A stretch of 64,000 nucleotides of DNA from Bradyrhizobium sp. CCBAU 53338 (GCF_015291665.1 NZ_CP030048.1:5766001-5830000), one strand, 5' to 3'; shown: positions 35,644 to 46,924, numbered from the stretch's first letter. Numbers and translations are program-made. Notes: a model not told the origin generated them from the sequence alone.

Positions 35644-36414
35644 CTAAGCGATCATCTGCTTCGCTGCCGCCGAGATCATCGCCAGCCCGCCGGCAATCAC
35701 GGCAACGTCGAGGATCGCGGCGTGAATGTGCACCGGCATCCGCTCGACGAAGGCCTTTGCCAGGAATGCGCCGGGGATGGCGATGCCGCCGATCAGCAGC
35801 GCGAAGGCGAGCACCTGCGCGGTGACGGCGCCGGAGAGGCCGAACACCGAGATCTTGATGAGGCCGGTGCCGAGCGAGATCATCGCGTCGGTCGCGATCA
35901 CCGCGGCGCCTTCGAGACCCGCGGCCATCAGCAGCGAGAGCAGGATCACGCCCGACCCCGACGTGCCGCCGACCAGGACGCCGTAGCCGACCGATCCCGC
36001 CGCCAGCCCCGTGTCGCCGATCCTGACCTGGCGACGACGCAGCACGCGGCGCAGCGGCACGCTCAGGATCAGCATGGTGCCGATCACGAGCGCCGCGCCG
36101 GCATTGGTGAGGCGCGTATAGCCGTAGGCGCCGAGCGCGGTCGTCACCGCCGCGCAGGCGAGCACGATCAGTGCGCGGCGACGGTCGACGTAGCGGAGAT
36201 AGGCAACGGCGCGGCTGGAATTGGTGAAGAGCGCGGAGATGGCGATGATCGGCACCACCGGCTCGGCGCCGACGAGGGGCACCAGCACCAGCGGCATCAG
36301 GGCGCCGGTGCCGTAGCCGGCGAGACCACCGAGGATCGAAGCAAACAACGCCATCATCGCAACCAGCAGCAGCTGGAAAATCGAGATGTCGGCGAAGCCC
36401 GAGACGATGGTCAA
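35644..36414 (-). CDS. TauE/SafE family permease
   Basis: The 256-residue protein has about eight hydrophobic spans and the family signatures LGGLAGYGTGALMPLVL and GGTSGSGVILLSLLMAAGLE. Members export sulfite or organosulfur anions. The start is TTG at 36414, overlapping the stop of the cca gene as TTGA, with no Met available near the conserved beginning. It is the last gene of the operon that starts with DUF1285 at 39226. Confidence 0.85.
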   Translation of the reverse strand: MTIVSGFADISIFQLLLVAMMALFASILGGLAGYGTGALMPLVLVPLVGAEPVVPIIAISALFTNSSRAVAYLRYVDRRRALIVLACAAVTTALGAYGYTRLTNAGAALVIGTMLILSVPLRRVLRRRQVRIGDTGLAAGSVGYGVLVGGTSGSGVILLSLLMAAGLEGAAVIATDAMISLGTGLIKISVFGLSGAVTAQVLAFALLIGGIAIPGAFLAKAFVERMPVHIHAAILDVAVIAGGLAMISAAAKQMIA

Positions 36415-37676
36415 TTTTTCTCGCGAGTGGCGCGTGCTGTGGCTTGATCGGCGATAGCAGCGAGTGCGGCTTGCTCTAGTGGAAAATCCGCCGCAAGCCA
36501 AGCATCCTCGGCAAGCGTCAACACATGTCCGAGCACAGGCCCTTCCGCGAGGCCCCGTGCGATGAAGTCGGCGGCCTTCAGCGGGAATTTCGGCGCGGTC
36601 CAGCGCTGCGGCAATTCGGCAAGCTCGCGCCAGCGCGACGAGGTCGCGTCGCCGCCGCTGCGCGCCCAGGCCAGCAACACGCGATCGTGATAGGGCTCGG
36701 GCCCCAGCCGGTAGACCAGCCGCCGCGCATTGGCCTCGTCCCTGGTGGGGAAGCGCCACCAGCGATGGCCCATCGAATCCAGCGCCTTGGCTTCCGCATT
36801 GGACAGCCGCAAGCGGGTCGCGACACGCTTGGCGTCTTCGGTGACGGCCACCGTCAGCGCGGCAAGACGGCGCGTGCTGCTCGCGGGCAGGCCAAGCGCG
36901 CGCTCGATCGCGATCATCGCCGTCAGCGGCCCTGCATAGGCAACGCCGCCGATCATCGCCTGCAGCAGGCCGGCATCGACCATCGCAAGCACGGCGGCGG
37001 ATGCACCCGATGCCACCAGCAATTTCAGCATCTCCATGCGCACCCGCTCGGCCGAGAGCGTGGCAAGGCCCGCACGGCCGCGGATGCAGGCGAGGGTGCC
37101 GTCGCGGTCGGGCTCGCCGGCGCCGAAGGCGGCATGGATGCGGAAGAAGCGCAGGATGCGCAAGTAGTCCTCGGCGATGCGCTGGTCGGGCTCGCCGATG
37201 AAGCGCACGCGCCGTGCCCTGGCATCGGCGATGCCGCCGACATAGTCGTAGACGACGCCATTCGCGTCGACCGACAGGCCGTTCATCGTGAAATCGCGCC
37301 GCTCGGCGTCCTTGACCCAGTCGCGTCCGAACACGACCTTGGCCTTGCGGCCGAAGGTTTCGGTGTCCTCGCGCAGCGTCGTGACCTCGTAAGGCACGCC
37401 GTCGATGACCAGCGTGACGGTGCCGTGCTCGATGCCGGTCGGCACGCTCTTGATGCCCGCAACCCTGGCACGCCGCACCACCTCCTCCGGCAGTGCCGTG
37501 GTCGCGATGTCGGTGTCGCCGGGCGGCAGGCCGAGCAGCGCGTTGCGGACGGTGCCGCCGACCACGCGCGCCTCCTCGCCGTCGGCGTTGAGCAGTTGCA
37601 GAACGCGCGCCGTCCCGCCTGCGGTCAGCCAGGGCGCACCGGCAAGAAACGGCTCGAGGATGGGCTCCGCGCTCAT
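36411..37676 (-). CDS. cca: CCA tRNA nucleotidyltransferase
   Basis: This enzyme adds or repairs the CCA end of tRNAs. The 421-residue product has the head-domain motif EARVVGGTVRNALLGL (family GGxVRD, here ending in Asn), the catalytic DTDIAT pair, RRDFTMNGL and the neck segment EDYLRILRFFRIHA. The ATG at 37676 is preferred to one at 37727, because the latter overlaps DUF6111. It overlaps the permease gene by a few bases and follows DUF6111 by 10. Confidence 0.94.
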   Translation of the reverse strand: MSAEPILEPFLAGAPWLTAGGTARVLQLLNADGEEARVVGGTVRNALLGLPPGDTDIATTALPEEVVRRARVAGIKSVPTGIEHGTVTLVIDGVPYEVTTLREDTETFGRKAKVVFGRDWVKDAERRDFTMNGLSVDANGVVYDYVGGIADARARRVRFIGEPDQRIAEDYLRILRFFRIHAAFGAGEPDRDGTLACIRGRAGLATLSAERVRMEMLKLLVASGASAAVLAMVDAGLLQAMIGGVAYAGPLTAMIAIERALGLPASSTRRLAALTVAVTEDAKRVATRLRLSNAEAKALDSMGHRWWRFPTRDEANARRLVYRLGPEPYHDRVLLAWARSGGDATSSRWRELAELPQRWTAPKFPLKAADFIARGLAEGPVLGHVLTLAEDAWLAADFPLEQAALAAIADQATARATREKN

Positions 37677-37686
37677 CGTCCGGCTC

Positions 37687-37950
37687 TTATCTTTCTCTTC
37701 CCGGCACGAGCTTGCCGTTCTCGACATGGGCGGGAATGTAGGTGGAGTTCGGCGCGGCGCCGGAGAAATGCGCGAGCCCGATCAGCCCGGCGATGACGAG
37801 CAGCAGCGCCACCAGGATCAGGCGCGCGACGATGGTGATCGGCCAGGACGATTGCACGAACAGGCCGGACCGCGTTGCGGCCAGGAACAGCGCATAGACG
37901 GCAAAGGGGATGAGGAAGATTCCGATCTCGGTCAGAACCGGCCGGATCAT
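37687..37950 (-). CDS. DUF6111 family membrane protein
   Basis: The 87-residue protein has two membrane spans (IGIFLIPFAVYALFLA, VARLILVALLLVIAGLIGLA) and a soluble tail with STYIPAHVENGKLVPG, the hallmark of DUF6111. The family is confined to alphaproteobacteria and sits between Nudix and cca genes, as here. Its start overlaps the Nudix stop as ATGA. Function unknown. Confidence 0.88.
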   Translation of the reverse strand: MIRPVLTEIGIFLIPFAVYALFLAATRSGLFVQSSWPITIVARLILVALLLVIAGLIGLAHFSGAAPNSTYIPAHVENGKLVPGRER

Positions 37951-38618
37951 GACGAATAGATCCGCTCATAGAGCACGCGCAGCATTCCGGCCGTCGCGCC
38001 CCAGATGTAGCGCTCCGCAAACGGCATCGCATAGTAAAACCGCTCCATGCCGCGGAATTCCTTGCTGTGCACCTGGTGGTTCGCCGGATCCATCAGGAAG
38101 GATAGCGGCACCTCGAATGCGTCATCAACCTCGGAATGGTTGATGTCGAGTTGAAAACCCGGCCGGACCCTCGCGACCGTCGGCAGGATGCGGAAGCCGA
38201 ACGCGGTGCCGTAGAGGTCGAGATAGCCGATCGGCTCGACGAAATCCCGGGACAGCCCGACCTCTTCCTCGGCCTCGCGCAATGCGGCATCGAGCGGCGA
38301 GGAATCGGTCGCGTCGATCTTGCCGCCGGGAAAGGCGATCTGGCCGGCATGGTCGTTGAGATGGGCCGAGCGCTGCGTCAAGAGGATGGTGGGCTCGGGA
38401 TGGTCGACCACCGCGATCAGCACCGCCGCAGGGCGCACCGGCTGCTCGCGCGCGACGATCTCCAGCATCTTGTCGGTGCCGGGATCGCCCGACGCGGGGA
38501 CGATGTTCGGATCGAACAGGCCCGGCGGAACGTCGAAGCCGAGCCTCGCCCTGGAGCGGGCGAAGAAATCCGCCGCGCGGAACGCGACTTGCTCGTTCTT
38601 CGCAATAGGCTTGTTCAA
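37947..38618 (-). CDS. CoA pyrophosphatase (Nudix)
   Basis: The 223-residue protein has the CoA-type motif LLTQRSAHLNDHAGQIAFPG followed by the Nudix box GGKIDATDSSPLDAAL-REAEEEVG. In the box the first Glu of G-X5-E is Asp, a mild change; the three metal-binding Glu of REAEEEVG are present. Such enzymes hydrolyse CoA and acyl-CoAs. It overlaps both neighbours by ATGA, so translation is probably coupled. Confidence 0.9.
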   Translation of the reverse strand: MNKPIAKNEQVAFRAADFFARSRARLGFDVPPGLFDPNIVPASGDPGTDKMLEIVAREQPVRPAAVLIAVVDHPEPTILLTQRSAHLNDHAGQIAFPGGKIDATDSSPLDAALREAEEEVGLSRDFVEPIGYLDLYGTAFGFRILPTVARVRPGFQLDINHSEVDDAFEVPLSFLMDPANHQVHSKEFRGMERFYYAMPFAERYIWGATAGMLRVLYERIYSS

Positions 38619-39226
38619 AGCGCGGCCCTCACCTGCTCCGCGTCCGCCATGGCGAAGAACTCGCCGGCCGACTCGACGCCAAACATCGGCTGGCCATCGA
38701 CCATCCGCTCCTCGCCCATGTCAACCAGATCGTAATAGAGCGCGCGCGTGACCTTGGCCCAGAGATCGGCGCGGACATGCAAGTAAGGCGTCAACCCTCC
38801 GTCCGCCGCCTGCTCGAAACGCAGCCGGTGCGCGGCGTCGCAGGTGACCCAGTCGTCGACATTGGTGCGGAAGCTCAGCACGCGATGGTTGTCCTCGCCG
38901 GCCTCGAGCATCTCGACCGCCATGAACGGCGCGTCGTCGACGCGGATGCCGACCTTCTCGACGGGCGTGACGAGGAAATGCTTGTCGCCCTCGCGCTTGA
39001 GGATGGTCGAGAACAGGCGGACCAGCGCGTGACGGCCGATTGGCGTGCCCATGTAGAACCAAGTACCATCGGAGGCGATTCGGATGTCGAGATCGCCGCA
39101 AAACGGCGGATTCCACAGATGCACAGGAGGCAGGCCCTTCTTGGCGCCTTCGGCATTGGCAGCACTTTTGGCGGCGGCAGTCAGCCCCTCAAGACCGCGA
39201 TCGGCGCTCTGCCCTTGGTTCGCCAT
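38615..39226 (-). CDS. DUF1285 protein
   Basis: The 203-residue soluble protein carries the DUF1285 pattern: PPFCGDLDIRIASDGTWFYM, TPIGRHALVRLFSTILKRE and YLHVRADLWAKVTRALYYDL. The structure of a family member shows two small beta-rich halves of unknown role. It is the first gene of the five-gene minus-strand run DUF1285-Nudix-DUF6111-cca-permease and is divergent from the moxR operon. Confidence 0.88.
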   Translation of the reverse strand: MANQGQSADRGLEGLTAAAKSAANAEGAKKGLPPVHLWNPPFCGDLDIRIASDGTWFYMGTPIGRHALVRLFSTILKREGDKHFLVTPVEKVGIRVDDAPFMAVEMLEAGEDNHRVLSFRTNVDDWVTCDAAHRLRFEQAADGGLTPYLHVRADLWAKVTRALYYDLVDMGEERMVDGQPMFGVESAGEFFAMADAEQVRAAL

Positions 39227-39487
39227 GGTTTGCCCTGACTTTGTCCGTTGGCACGATTGGTGCAGGTCTACGTTGTACGTAAGTTCACGGTTCCACTCCG
39301 GGTTAGTCCGGTGTGGAGGTCTCCACTTCGTGATGCCCCACATAACCCGAAGCCGATAAGGTGGGGATAGGTTAATTCAACGAATACATGGCGTTCCTGC
39401 AAGTCTAGCATAGCGCCCATGACGCAGATTGATGCGATAAATTCGACGACGCAAGAAAGCCGCGTGGCGGACTTAAGGAGCGAACGT

Positions 39488-40485
<998 letters not shown>

Positions 40486-40486
<1 letters not shown>

Positions 40487-41430
40487 TGGCAGCAGAGAAC
40501 AGGCACACAGCGAAGGAGATCATCGCGATCCGACGTGCCGATGGCGAAAGCCGTACGCTCGCCGCTTCCTTGCCGCGCCTGGTGCTCGAAGCCCGCCGCA
40601 TCGCCGCCAACGTCATCCACGGTCTGCACGGTCGGCGCCGCGCCGGCTCCGGCGAGAATTTCTGGCAGTACCGCCGCTTCGTGTCGGGCGAGCCGTCGCA
40701 GAACGTCGACTGGCGGAGGTCGGCGCGCGACGACCATCTCTATGTCCGCGAGCTCGAATGGGAAGCCTCGCACACGGTCTGGATCTGGCCCGACCGTTCG
40801 CCGTCGATGGCGTTCGCCTCGAAGACCGCGCGCGAGTCCAAGCTGGAGCGCACCCTGATCGTCGCCTTCGCGCTGGCCGAGCTGCTGGTCGCGGGCGGCG
40901 AACGCGTCGGCATTCCCGGATTGATGGCACCGACCGCGAGCCGCAGCGTCATCGACAAGATGGCGCAGGCGATGCTGCATGACGATGCCGACCGACTGAG
41001 CCTGCCGCCCTCCTTCGTGCCCGCGGCGCTGGCCGAGACCATCGTGCTGTCGGATTTCTGGTCGCCGCTACAGGAGATCAGGGCCACGCTCGCAGGCCTG
41101 TCCGGCTCCGGCGCGCATGGCACGCTGGTGCAGGTCGTCGATCCCGCCGAAGAGAGCTTCCCCTATTCGGGCCGCGTCGAGTTCGTCGAGCCCGAGGGCT
41201 TTGGCATGATCACCGCCGGCCGCGCCGAGAGCTGGGCGCAGGATTACACCATGCGGCTCGCGCTGCACCGCGACCAGATCCGCGCCGAGACCAGCAAGCT
41301 CGACTGGCTGTTCACGACGCATGCGACCGACCGCTCGGCCGCCGAGCTCCTGCTGTTCCTCCATGCCGGCATGCAGGTGAGCAAGTCGGGCGCGCGCATC
41401 ACCTCGATCAAGGCGGGGCCGGCCGCATGA
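40486..41430 (+). CDS. DUF58 domain protein
   Basis: The 314-residue protein has the DUF58 signature FWQYRRFVSGEPSQNVDWRR, SARDDHLYVRELEWE, and a following vWA-like half (VWIWPDRSPSMAF, with DRSPS where a MIDAS motif would be). DUF58 proteins are standard partners of MoxR ATPases. Its ATG overlaps the moxR stop by one base. Confidence 0.9.
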
Positions 41431-44240
41431 TGGGATTGCCGCTCGCCTTCACCGAACCTCTGCTGCTGATCGGCCTGATCAGCCTGCCGGTGCTGTGGTG
41501 GCTGCTCCGCGTCATGCCGCCGCGGCCGCGCCGCATCGAGTTTCCGCCGACGCGGCTGCTGTTCGAGATCGCGCCAAAGGAAGAGACGCCCGCACGGACA
41601 CCGTGGTGGCTGACCGCGTTGCGGCTGCTCGCCGCAGCGCTGGTGATCTTCGCCGCCGCCGGCCCGATCTGGAATCCGCAAGTTGGCCTCGCCGCCAGCA
41701 AGGCACCGCTGATGATCATGCTCGACGACGGCTGGAGCGCCGCGTCGAACTGGGACACCAGGATCCGGGCCGCCGACGAGCTGATCGCCAATGCCGACAA
41801 CGACCGCCGCGCGATTGCGCTGGTGCCGCTGTCCGAGCCGAACCGCGACATCACCCTGATGCCGGCGGGCGCGGCGCGGGTTGCGCTGCGGCAGATCGTG
41901 CCAAAACCCTATTCGATCGACCGCGTTGAAACCCTTGCCGCCATCGATCGTTTCCTGAAGGCGACCGGCGACTGCGAGATCGCCTGGCTGTCCGACGGCG
42001 TCGACACCGGCCGCGGCGACGAGTTCGTAACCGGGCTCGGCAAGACCATCGGAGACCGCAGCTTGACGCTGTTCGAAGGCGGCACCTCCTCTCCGCTGGC
42101 GCTGGTCGCGGCGGAAAACGCGGCGGCGAAGATGACGGTGAAGGTGCTGCGCACCGACAGCGGCATTCTCGCCGGCACCGTGCGGGCGCTCGACCAGAAG
42201 GCCTCGCCGATCGGCGAGGCGCGCTTCACCTTCGGACCGCAGGACAAGGAGACCGAGGCGGCATTCGACCTGCCGGTCGAACTGCGCAACGACATCTCGC
42301 GGCTCGAAATCTCCGGCGAGCGTTCGGCCGGCGCGGTGCAGCTGCTCGACAAGCGCTGGCGCCGCCGCGCCATCGGCATCGTCTCCGGTTCGACCAGCGA
42401 AACGTCGCAGCCTCTGCTGGCGCCGACCTTCTATCTGACGCGCGCACTGGCGCCGTTCGCCGACGTGCGGCTCGCCGACAAGGGCTCGCCGCAGCAGGGC
42501 ATCACGCAGTTTCTGGACCAGAAGCTGCCGATGATCATACTCGCCGATGTCGGCACGGTCGCGCCGGAACTGCGCGAGCGTCTCAACGCCTGGATCGAGC
42601 AGGGCGGCGTGCTGGTGCGGTTCGCCGGGCCCCGGCTGGCGCAGGCCGAGGACGATCTCGTGCCGGTCAAGCTGCGCAAGGGCGGCCGCACGCTCGGCGG
42701 CAGCCTAACCTGGGAGAAGCCGCAGCATCTGGCCGCCTTCACCTCCGACGGCCCGTTTGCCGGCGTCGCCGTTCCCAAGGACGTCACCGTGAGCCGGCAG
42801 GTGCTGGCCGAGCCCGACGCGGTGCTCGCCACCAAGAGCTGGGCCTCGCTCGAAGACGGCACGCCGCTCGTCACCGGCGAGCATCGCGGCAAGGGCATCG
42901 TCAGCCTGTTCCATGTCAGCGCGGACATGCGCTGGTCGGATCTGCCGATGTCCGGCACCTTCGTCGAGATGCTGAGGCGGATCGTCGACATGTCCGGCTA
43001 CACCGCCAAGCCCGGCGCCGGCGTTGCCGGCGAAGCCGGCGCCGAAACGCTGGCACCGCTGCATCTGCTCGACGGCTTCGGCGCTTTCGGCCCGCCGCCC
43101 GCCACCGCCAAGCCGCTGACGGCCGATTATCGCGACCGCGCCACGCCGGACCATCCGCCCGGCTTCTACGGTCCGGCAGAAGGACCGCTCGCCGTGAACA
43201 CGCTCGCCAGCGCCGACCGCATCGCAGCCCTCGACACCGCGTCCCTGCACGCCCGGCGCGCCACCTACACCAATGCCGAGCCGCGGGACCTGCGCGGCTG
43301 GCTGCTGTCGACATCGCTCGCGCTGTTTCTGGTGGACGCCATCATCGTCGCGCTGCTCGGCGGCGGCATCGCCGCACTGCTGCGCCGTCGCGCCGCGCCC
43401 GCGATGATCCTGCTCGGCGTCTTGCTCGCAGGCATCGCGGTGCTCTCGCCGACGCCGTCGCGCGCCGACAGCGCGTCGGACGATTTCGCGATGAAAGCGA
43501 CGTCGCAGACCCGCCTCGCCTATGTCGTGACCGGCAATGCCGACGTCGATTCCATCGTCAAGGCCGGCATGTCCGGCCTGACGCTGTTCCTGGCGCAGCG
43601 CACTGCGCTCGAGGCCGGCGATCCCGTCGGCGTCGATCCCGCACGTGACGAGCTCGCCTTCTTCCCGCTGATCTACTGGCCGATCGTGCCGGGCACGCCG
43701 AAGCCGCCGCAGGACGCCATCAACAAGATCGACGCCTATATGAAGCAGGGCGGCACCGTGATCTTCGACACCCGCGACGCCATCGAAGCCCCGCCCGGCG
43801 AGAACGGCGCCTCGCAAACGCCGGGCATGCAGGCACTGCGCGAGATCCTGTCCTCGCTCGACGTGCCCGAACTCGAGCCGGTGCCGCGCGAGCACGTGCT
43901 GACCAAGACGTTCTACCTGCTGCGCGACTTCCCCGGCCGCTTCAACTCGGGCCAGACCTGGGTCGAGGCGCTGCCGCGCGAGGACGACGAAGAGAACGCC
44001 CAGCGGCCCGCGCGCGGCGGCGACGGTGTCTCGCCGATCATCATCACCTCCAACGACCTCGCCGGCGCCTGGGCGCTCCGTCCCGACGGCCAGCCGATGC
44101 TGCCGCTGACCCCGGGCGAGCCGCGCCAGCGCGAATTCGCCTACCGCGCCGGCGTCAACATCGTGATGTACACCCTGACCGGCAATTACAAGGCCGACCA
44201 GGTGCACGCACCGGCCCTGATCGAACGTCTCGGCCAATAG
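41427..44240 (+). CDS. BatA-N/DUF4159 membrane protein
   Basis: This 937-residue protein starts with the BatA-type two-span anchor (AFTEPLLLIGLISLPVLWWL, then RRIEFPPTRLLFEI), continues with a long periplasmic part containing a vWA-like region, has another span pair near residues 635-670 and ends in the DUF4159 domain (RLAYVVTGNADVDSIVKAGM, ELAFFPLIYWPIV, GGTVIFDTRD). The domain probably adopts a glutamine-amidotransferase-like fold. It overlaps DUF58 by ATGA. Confidence 0.88.
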   Translation: MMGLPLAFTEPLLLIGLISLPVLWWLLRVMPPRPRRIEFPPTRLLFEIAPKEETPARTPWWLTALRLLAAALVIFAAAGPIWNPQVGLAASKAPLMIMLDDGWSAASNWDTRIRAADELIANADNDRRAIALVPLSEPNRDITLMPAGAARVALRQIVPKPYSIDRVETLAAIDRFLKATGDCEIAWLSDGVDTGRGDEFVTGLGKTIGDRSLTLFEGGTSSPLALVAAENAAAKMTVKVLRTDSGILAGTVRALDQKASPIGEARFTFGPQDKETEAAFDLPVELRNDISRLEISGERSAGAVQLLDKRWRRRAIGIVSGSTSETSQPLLAPTFYLTRALAPFADVRLADKGSPQQGITQFLDQKLPMIILADVGTVAPELRERLNAWIEQGGVLVRFAGPRLAQAEDDLVPVKLRKGGRTLGGSLTWEKPQHLAAFTSDGPFAGVAVPKDVTVSRQVLAEPDAVLATKSWASLEDGTPLVTGEHRGKGIVSLFHVSADMRWSDLPMSGTFVEMLRRIVDMSGYTAKPGAGVAGEAGAETLAPLHLLDGFGAFGPPPATAKPLTADYRDRATPDHPPGFYGPAEGPLAVNTLASADRIAALDTASLHARRATYTNAEPRDLRGWLLSTSLALFLVDAIIVALLGGGIAALLRRRAAPAMILLGVLLAGIAVLSPTPSRADSASDDFAMKATSQTRLAYVVTGNADVDSIVKAGMSGLTLFLAQRTALEAGDPVGVDPARDELAFFPLIYWPIVPGTPKPPQDAINKIDAYMKQGGTVIFDTRDAIEAPPGENGASQTPGMQALREILSSLDVPELEPVPREHVLTKTFYLLRDFPGRFNSGQTWVEALPREDDEENAQRPARGGDGVSPIIITSNDLAGAWALRPDGQPMLPLTPGEPRQREFAYRAGVNIVMYTLTGNYKADQVHAPALIERLGQ

Positions 44241-44247
44241 GATCAAG

Positions 44248-46311
44248 ATGAACTACGGCATCGCCTTCACGCCGCTCGTCCCCGCGATCGTCCTGTGGAT
44301 CGCGCTCGCTGCGATCGTCCTCATCGCGATCGTGCTGCTGCTCGCACGGGCGCGCGGTACGGCGGTGCGCGTCGCTGCGCTGGCGCTGTTCCTGCTGGCG
44401 CTCGCCAATCCCTCCTTCACGCGCGAGGACCGCGATCCCCTCACCTCGGTCGCCGCTGTCGTCGTCGACAAGAGCCCGAGCCAGAATTTCGGCAAGCGCA
44501 ACCAGGAGGCCGCGAAGGCGCAGGAGGCGCTGGTCGACAGCCTGAAGAAGATCAAGGGACTTGAGGTGCGCGTCGTCGATGCCGGACAGGCCGACGGCGA
44601 GACCGACGGCACCAAGCTGTTCGGCGCGCTGGCCTCCGCATTGTCGGACGTGCCGGTCGACCGCGTCGCCGGCGCCTTCCTGATCACCGACGGCCGCGTC
44701 CACGACATCCCGGCCAACGCCGCCGCGCTCGGCTTCCAGGCGCCGGTGCAGGCGCTGATCACCGGACAGAAGGACGAGCGCGACCGTCGCATCGCGATCA
44801 CGGCGGCGCCGCGCTTCGGCATCGTCGGCCAGAACCAGACCATCACCTACAAGCTCGACGACCAGGGCGTCAGCGGCGAGCGCGCCAAGGTCACGGTCCG
44901 CCGCGACGGCGAGGTCATCAACGAGCGCACGCTCTCGAGCGGCCAGAGTGCAAGCGTCGACGTCGAGATCAAGCATGCCGGTCCCAACATCGTCGAGATC
45001 GAGGCCTCGCCGCTCGAAAGAGAATTGACCCCGGTGAACAATCGCGCCGTCGTCGCCATCGACGGCGTGCGCGACAAGCTGCGCGTGCTGCTGGTGTCGG
45101 GCGAGCCGCATTCAGGCGAGCGCACCTGGCGCAATCTCCTGAAGTCCGACGCCAGCGTCGATCTCGTGCATTTCACCATCCTGCGTCCGCCGGAGAAGCA
45201 GGACGGCACGCCGATCAACGAATTGTCGCTTATCGCATTTCCGACGCGCGAGCTGTTCCAGCAGCACATCAACGAATTCCAGCTGATCATCTTCGATCGC
45301 TACGCCCGCCAGGGCGTGCTGCCGATCGCCTATTTCGACAACATCGCGCGCTACGTGCGCGGCGGCGGCGCGGTGCTGGTCTCGGCGGGTCCCGACTACG
45401 CCTCCAACACCAGCATCTGGCGCACGCCGCTCGACACGGTGCTGCCGGCCGAGCCGGTCGGCGTCACCGAGAAGCCGTTCTATGCGCATCTTTCCGACAC
45501 CGGCAAACGCCATCCCGTGACGCGCGGGCTCGAGGGCTCGGCGTTCGAGCCGCCGCACTGGAGCCGCTTCTTCCGCACCGTCGAAACCCGCAATTCGGTC
45601 AACCCGCCTGTCATGACGGGCGCGGACGGCAAGCCGCTGCTGTTCCTGTCGCGCTTCGGCGAGGGCCGCGTCGCGCTGCTGCTGTCCGACCACATCTGGC
45701 TGTGGGCGCGCGGCTATGAGGGCGGCGGTCCGCATCTGGATCTGCTCAGGCGCATGTCGCACTGGCTGATGAAGCAGCCGGACCTCGATGAAGAGGCGCT
45801 GCGCATGCAGGTGCAGGGCAAGGATCTCGTGGTCGTGCGCCAGACCATGGCTGACAGCGTGCAGCCCGTGAGCGTGACCTCGCCCTCCGGCGTGTCGCAT
45901 GATGTGACGCTAAGCCCCGGCGACCCCGGCGAGTGGCGTGCCAGCCTGCCGGCCAACGAGCTCGGCCTGTGGCAGGCGACCGACGGCACGTTGAAGGCGC
46001 TGATCAATGTCGGCCCGACCAATCCGAAGGAATTTTCGGAAGTCACCTCCACCGCCGACACGTTGAAGCCTCTGACGCAGGCGACGGGCGGCAATTCAGT
46101 GCGGATCGCGGACGGCGGCAGCGTCGAGCTGCCACGCATCGTCCCGGTGCGCTCGACCAGCGTGTTTTCAGGTGACGGCTGGATGGGCGTTCGCATGCGC
46201 GACGCCAGCGTCGTGAAGGGCGTCGGCGTGCTGCCGATCTTCGCCGGCCTGATCGGCCTCCTGCTGCTGCTCGGCGCGTTTGCCGCGACGTGGGTTCGCG
46301 AGGGGCGGTAA
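44248..46311 (+). CDS. vWA/amidotransferase-like membrane protein
   Basis: The 687-residue protein has two N-terminal spans (IVLWIALAAIVLIAIVLLLA and the next), a DKSPS motif in the MIDAS position (AAVVVDKSPSQNFGKRNQE), a long periplasmic region including YFDNIARYVRGGGAVLVSAG that looks like an amidotransferase-like domain, and a C-terminal anchor. Together with MoxR, DUF58 and DUF4159 it forms a set common in alphaproteobacteria whose role (envelope quality control or stress tolerance) is inferred from related Bat systems. Confidence 0.82.
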   Translation: MNYGIAFTPLVPAIVLWIALAAIVLIAIVLLLARARGTAVRVAALALFLLALANPSFTREDRDPLTSVAAVVVDKSPSQNFGKRNQEAAKAQEALVDSLKKIKGLEVRVVDAGQADGETDGTKLFGALASALSDVPVDRVAGAFLITDGRVHDIPANAAALGFQAPVQALITGQKDERDRRIAITAAPRFGIVGQNQTITYKLDDQGVSGERAKVTVRRDGEVINERTLSSGQSASVDVEIKHAGPNIVEIEASPLERELTPVNNRAVVAIDGVRDKLRVLLVSGEPHSGERTWRNLLKSDASVDLVHFTILRPPEKQDGTPINELSLIAFPTRELFQQHINEFQLIIFDRYARQGVLPIAYFDNIARYVRGGGAVLVSAGPDYASNTSIWRTPLDTVLPAEPVGVTEKPFYAHLSDTGKRHPVTRGLEGSAFEPPHWSRFFRTVETRNSVNPPVMTGADGKPLLFLSRFGEGRVALLLSDHIWLWARGYEGGGPHLDLLRRMSHWLMKQPDLDEEALRMQVQGKDLVVVRQTMADSVQPVSVTSPSGVSHDVTLSPGDPGEWRASLPANELGLWQATDGTLKALINVGPTNPKEFSEVTSTADTLKPLTQATGGNSVRIADGGSVELPRIVPVRSTSVFSGDGWMGVRMRDASVVKGVGVLPIFAGLIGLLLLLGAFAATWVREGR

Positions 46312-46463
46312 TCTTCGAGGGGCTCACCTAGCGCTCGGACGACGGTGCGTTCCCTCCTCCCTTGTGGGGGGAACGGAGAGTGTTCTCGTTGCCCGAACAC
46401 CACATCGGCCAGCTCGCCTATGCGCGTCGATCCTCTCGTGGTTGACATCCGCCAGCCGATCGG

Positions 46464-46486
46464 GCGATGTTACATTATAACATCGC
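46464..46486 (+). promoter_or_regulatory. Zur-like operator
   Basis: GCGATGTTA and TAACATCGC form a perfect 9-bp inverted repeat around CATTA. The core ATGTTA-N5-TAACAT matches the Zur consensus (ATGTTATANTATAACAT) with one mismatch in the spacer. A TTGACA at 46442 lies upstream, so the site overlaps the likely -10 region, as expected of a repressor. The unit downstream is DUF2946 plus a TonB-dependent receptor. Confidence 0.7.
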
Positions 46487-46525
46487 GACATCAGGTCGGC
46501 GGCTCGCGATGTAGGGTGCCTTTGG

Positions 46526-46924
46526 ATGAAGTGGTTCCGGTCGAATATCAGGCACGGCGCCCGGCTCGCGATGTTCGCGATGCTGGTGCAGTTCGCGCTG
46601 ACCTTCGGCCATAGCCACTGGTTCGCGCAGGCTGCTCCTCTCGCCCAGGCCCAACTGGCCGACGGCGCCAAGAGCATCGCATCGCCCGACAGCGCGGCAG
46701 TCCAGAAGCGGTCACCGACCAATCACGATCGCGAAAAGCCGGGCGACGACAATTGCGCGATCTGCGCACTGGTCGCGATGGCGGGAACGGTCGTGTTCGC
46801 GACGCCGCCCCTGCTGCATTTGCCGCAGGCGGTCGAACTGCTCTACCGCACCACCGATGCCGAATTCGTCCATCTGGAATCGGCAAGCCACGCGTTCCAG
46901 CCGCGCGCTCCTCCCGCCTCCTGA
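46526..46924 (+). CDS. DUF2946 family exported protein
   Basis: The 132-residue protein has a signal or N-terminal anchor (LAMFAMLVQFALTFGHSHWF), a charged linker with His and Asp, and the NCAIC motif typical of DUF2946 followed by a second hydrophobic stretch (ALVAMAGTVVFATPPLL). DUF2946 genes often sit beside TonB-dependent receptors for metals; the Cys pair could bind a metal. The start MKWFRSNIRHG fits the family. It precedes the receptor at 47073 in the same direction. Confidence 0.75.
   Translation: MKWFRSNIRHGARLAMFAMLVQFALTFGHSHWFAQAAPLAQAQLADGAKSIASPDSAAVQKRSPTNHDREKPGDDNCAICALVAMAGTVVFATPPLLHLPQAVELLYRTTDAEFVHLESASHAFQPRAPPAS

Noticed and set aside
42705..44246. A 513-codon minus-strand open frame
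   Set aside because: Antisense of the DUF4159 gene; no recognisable motif.
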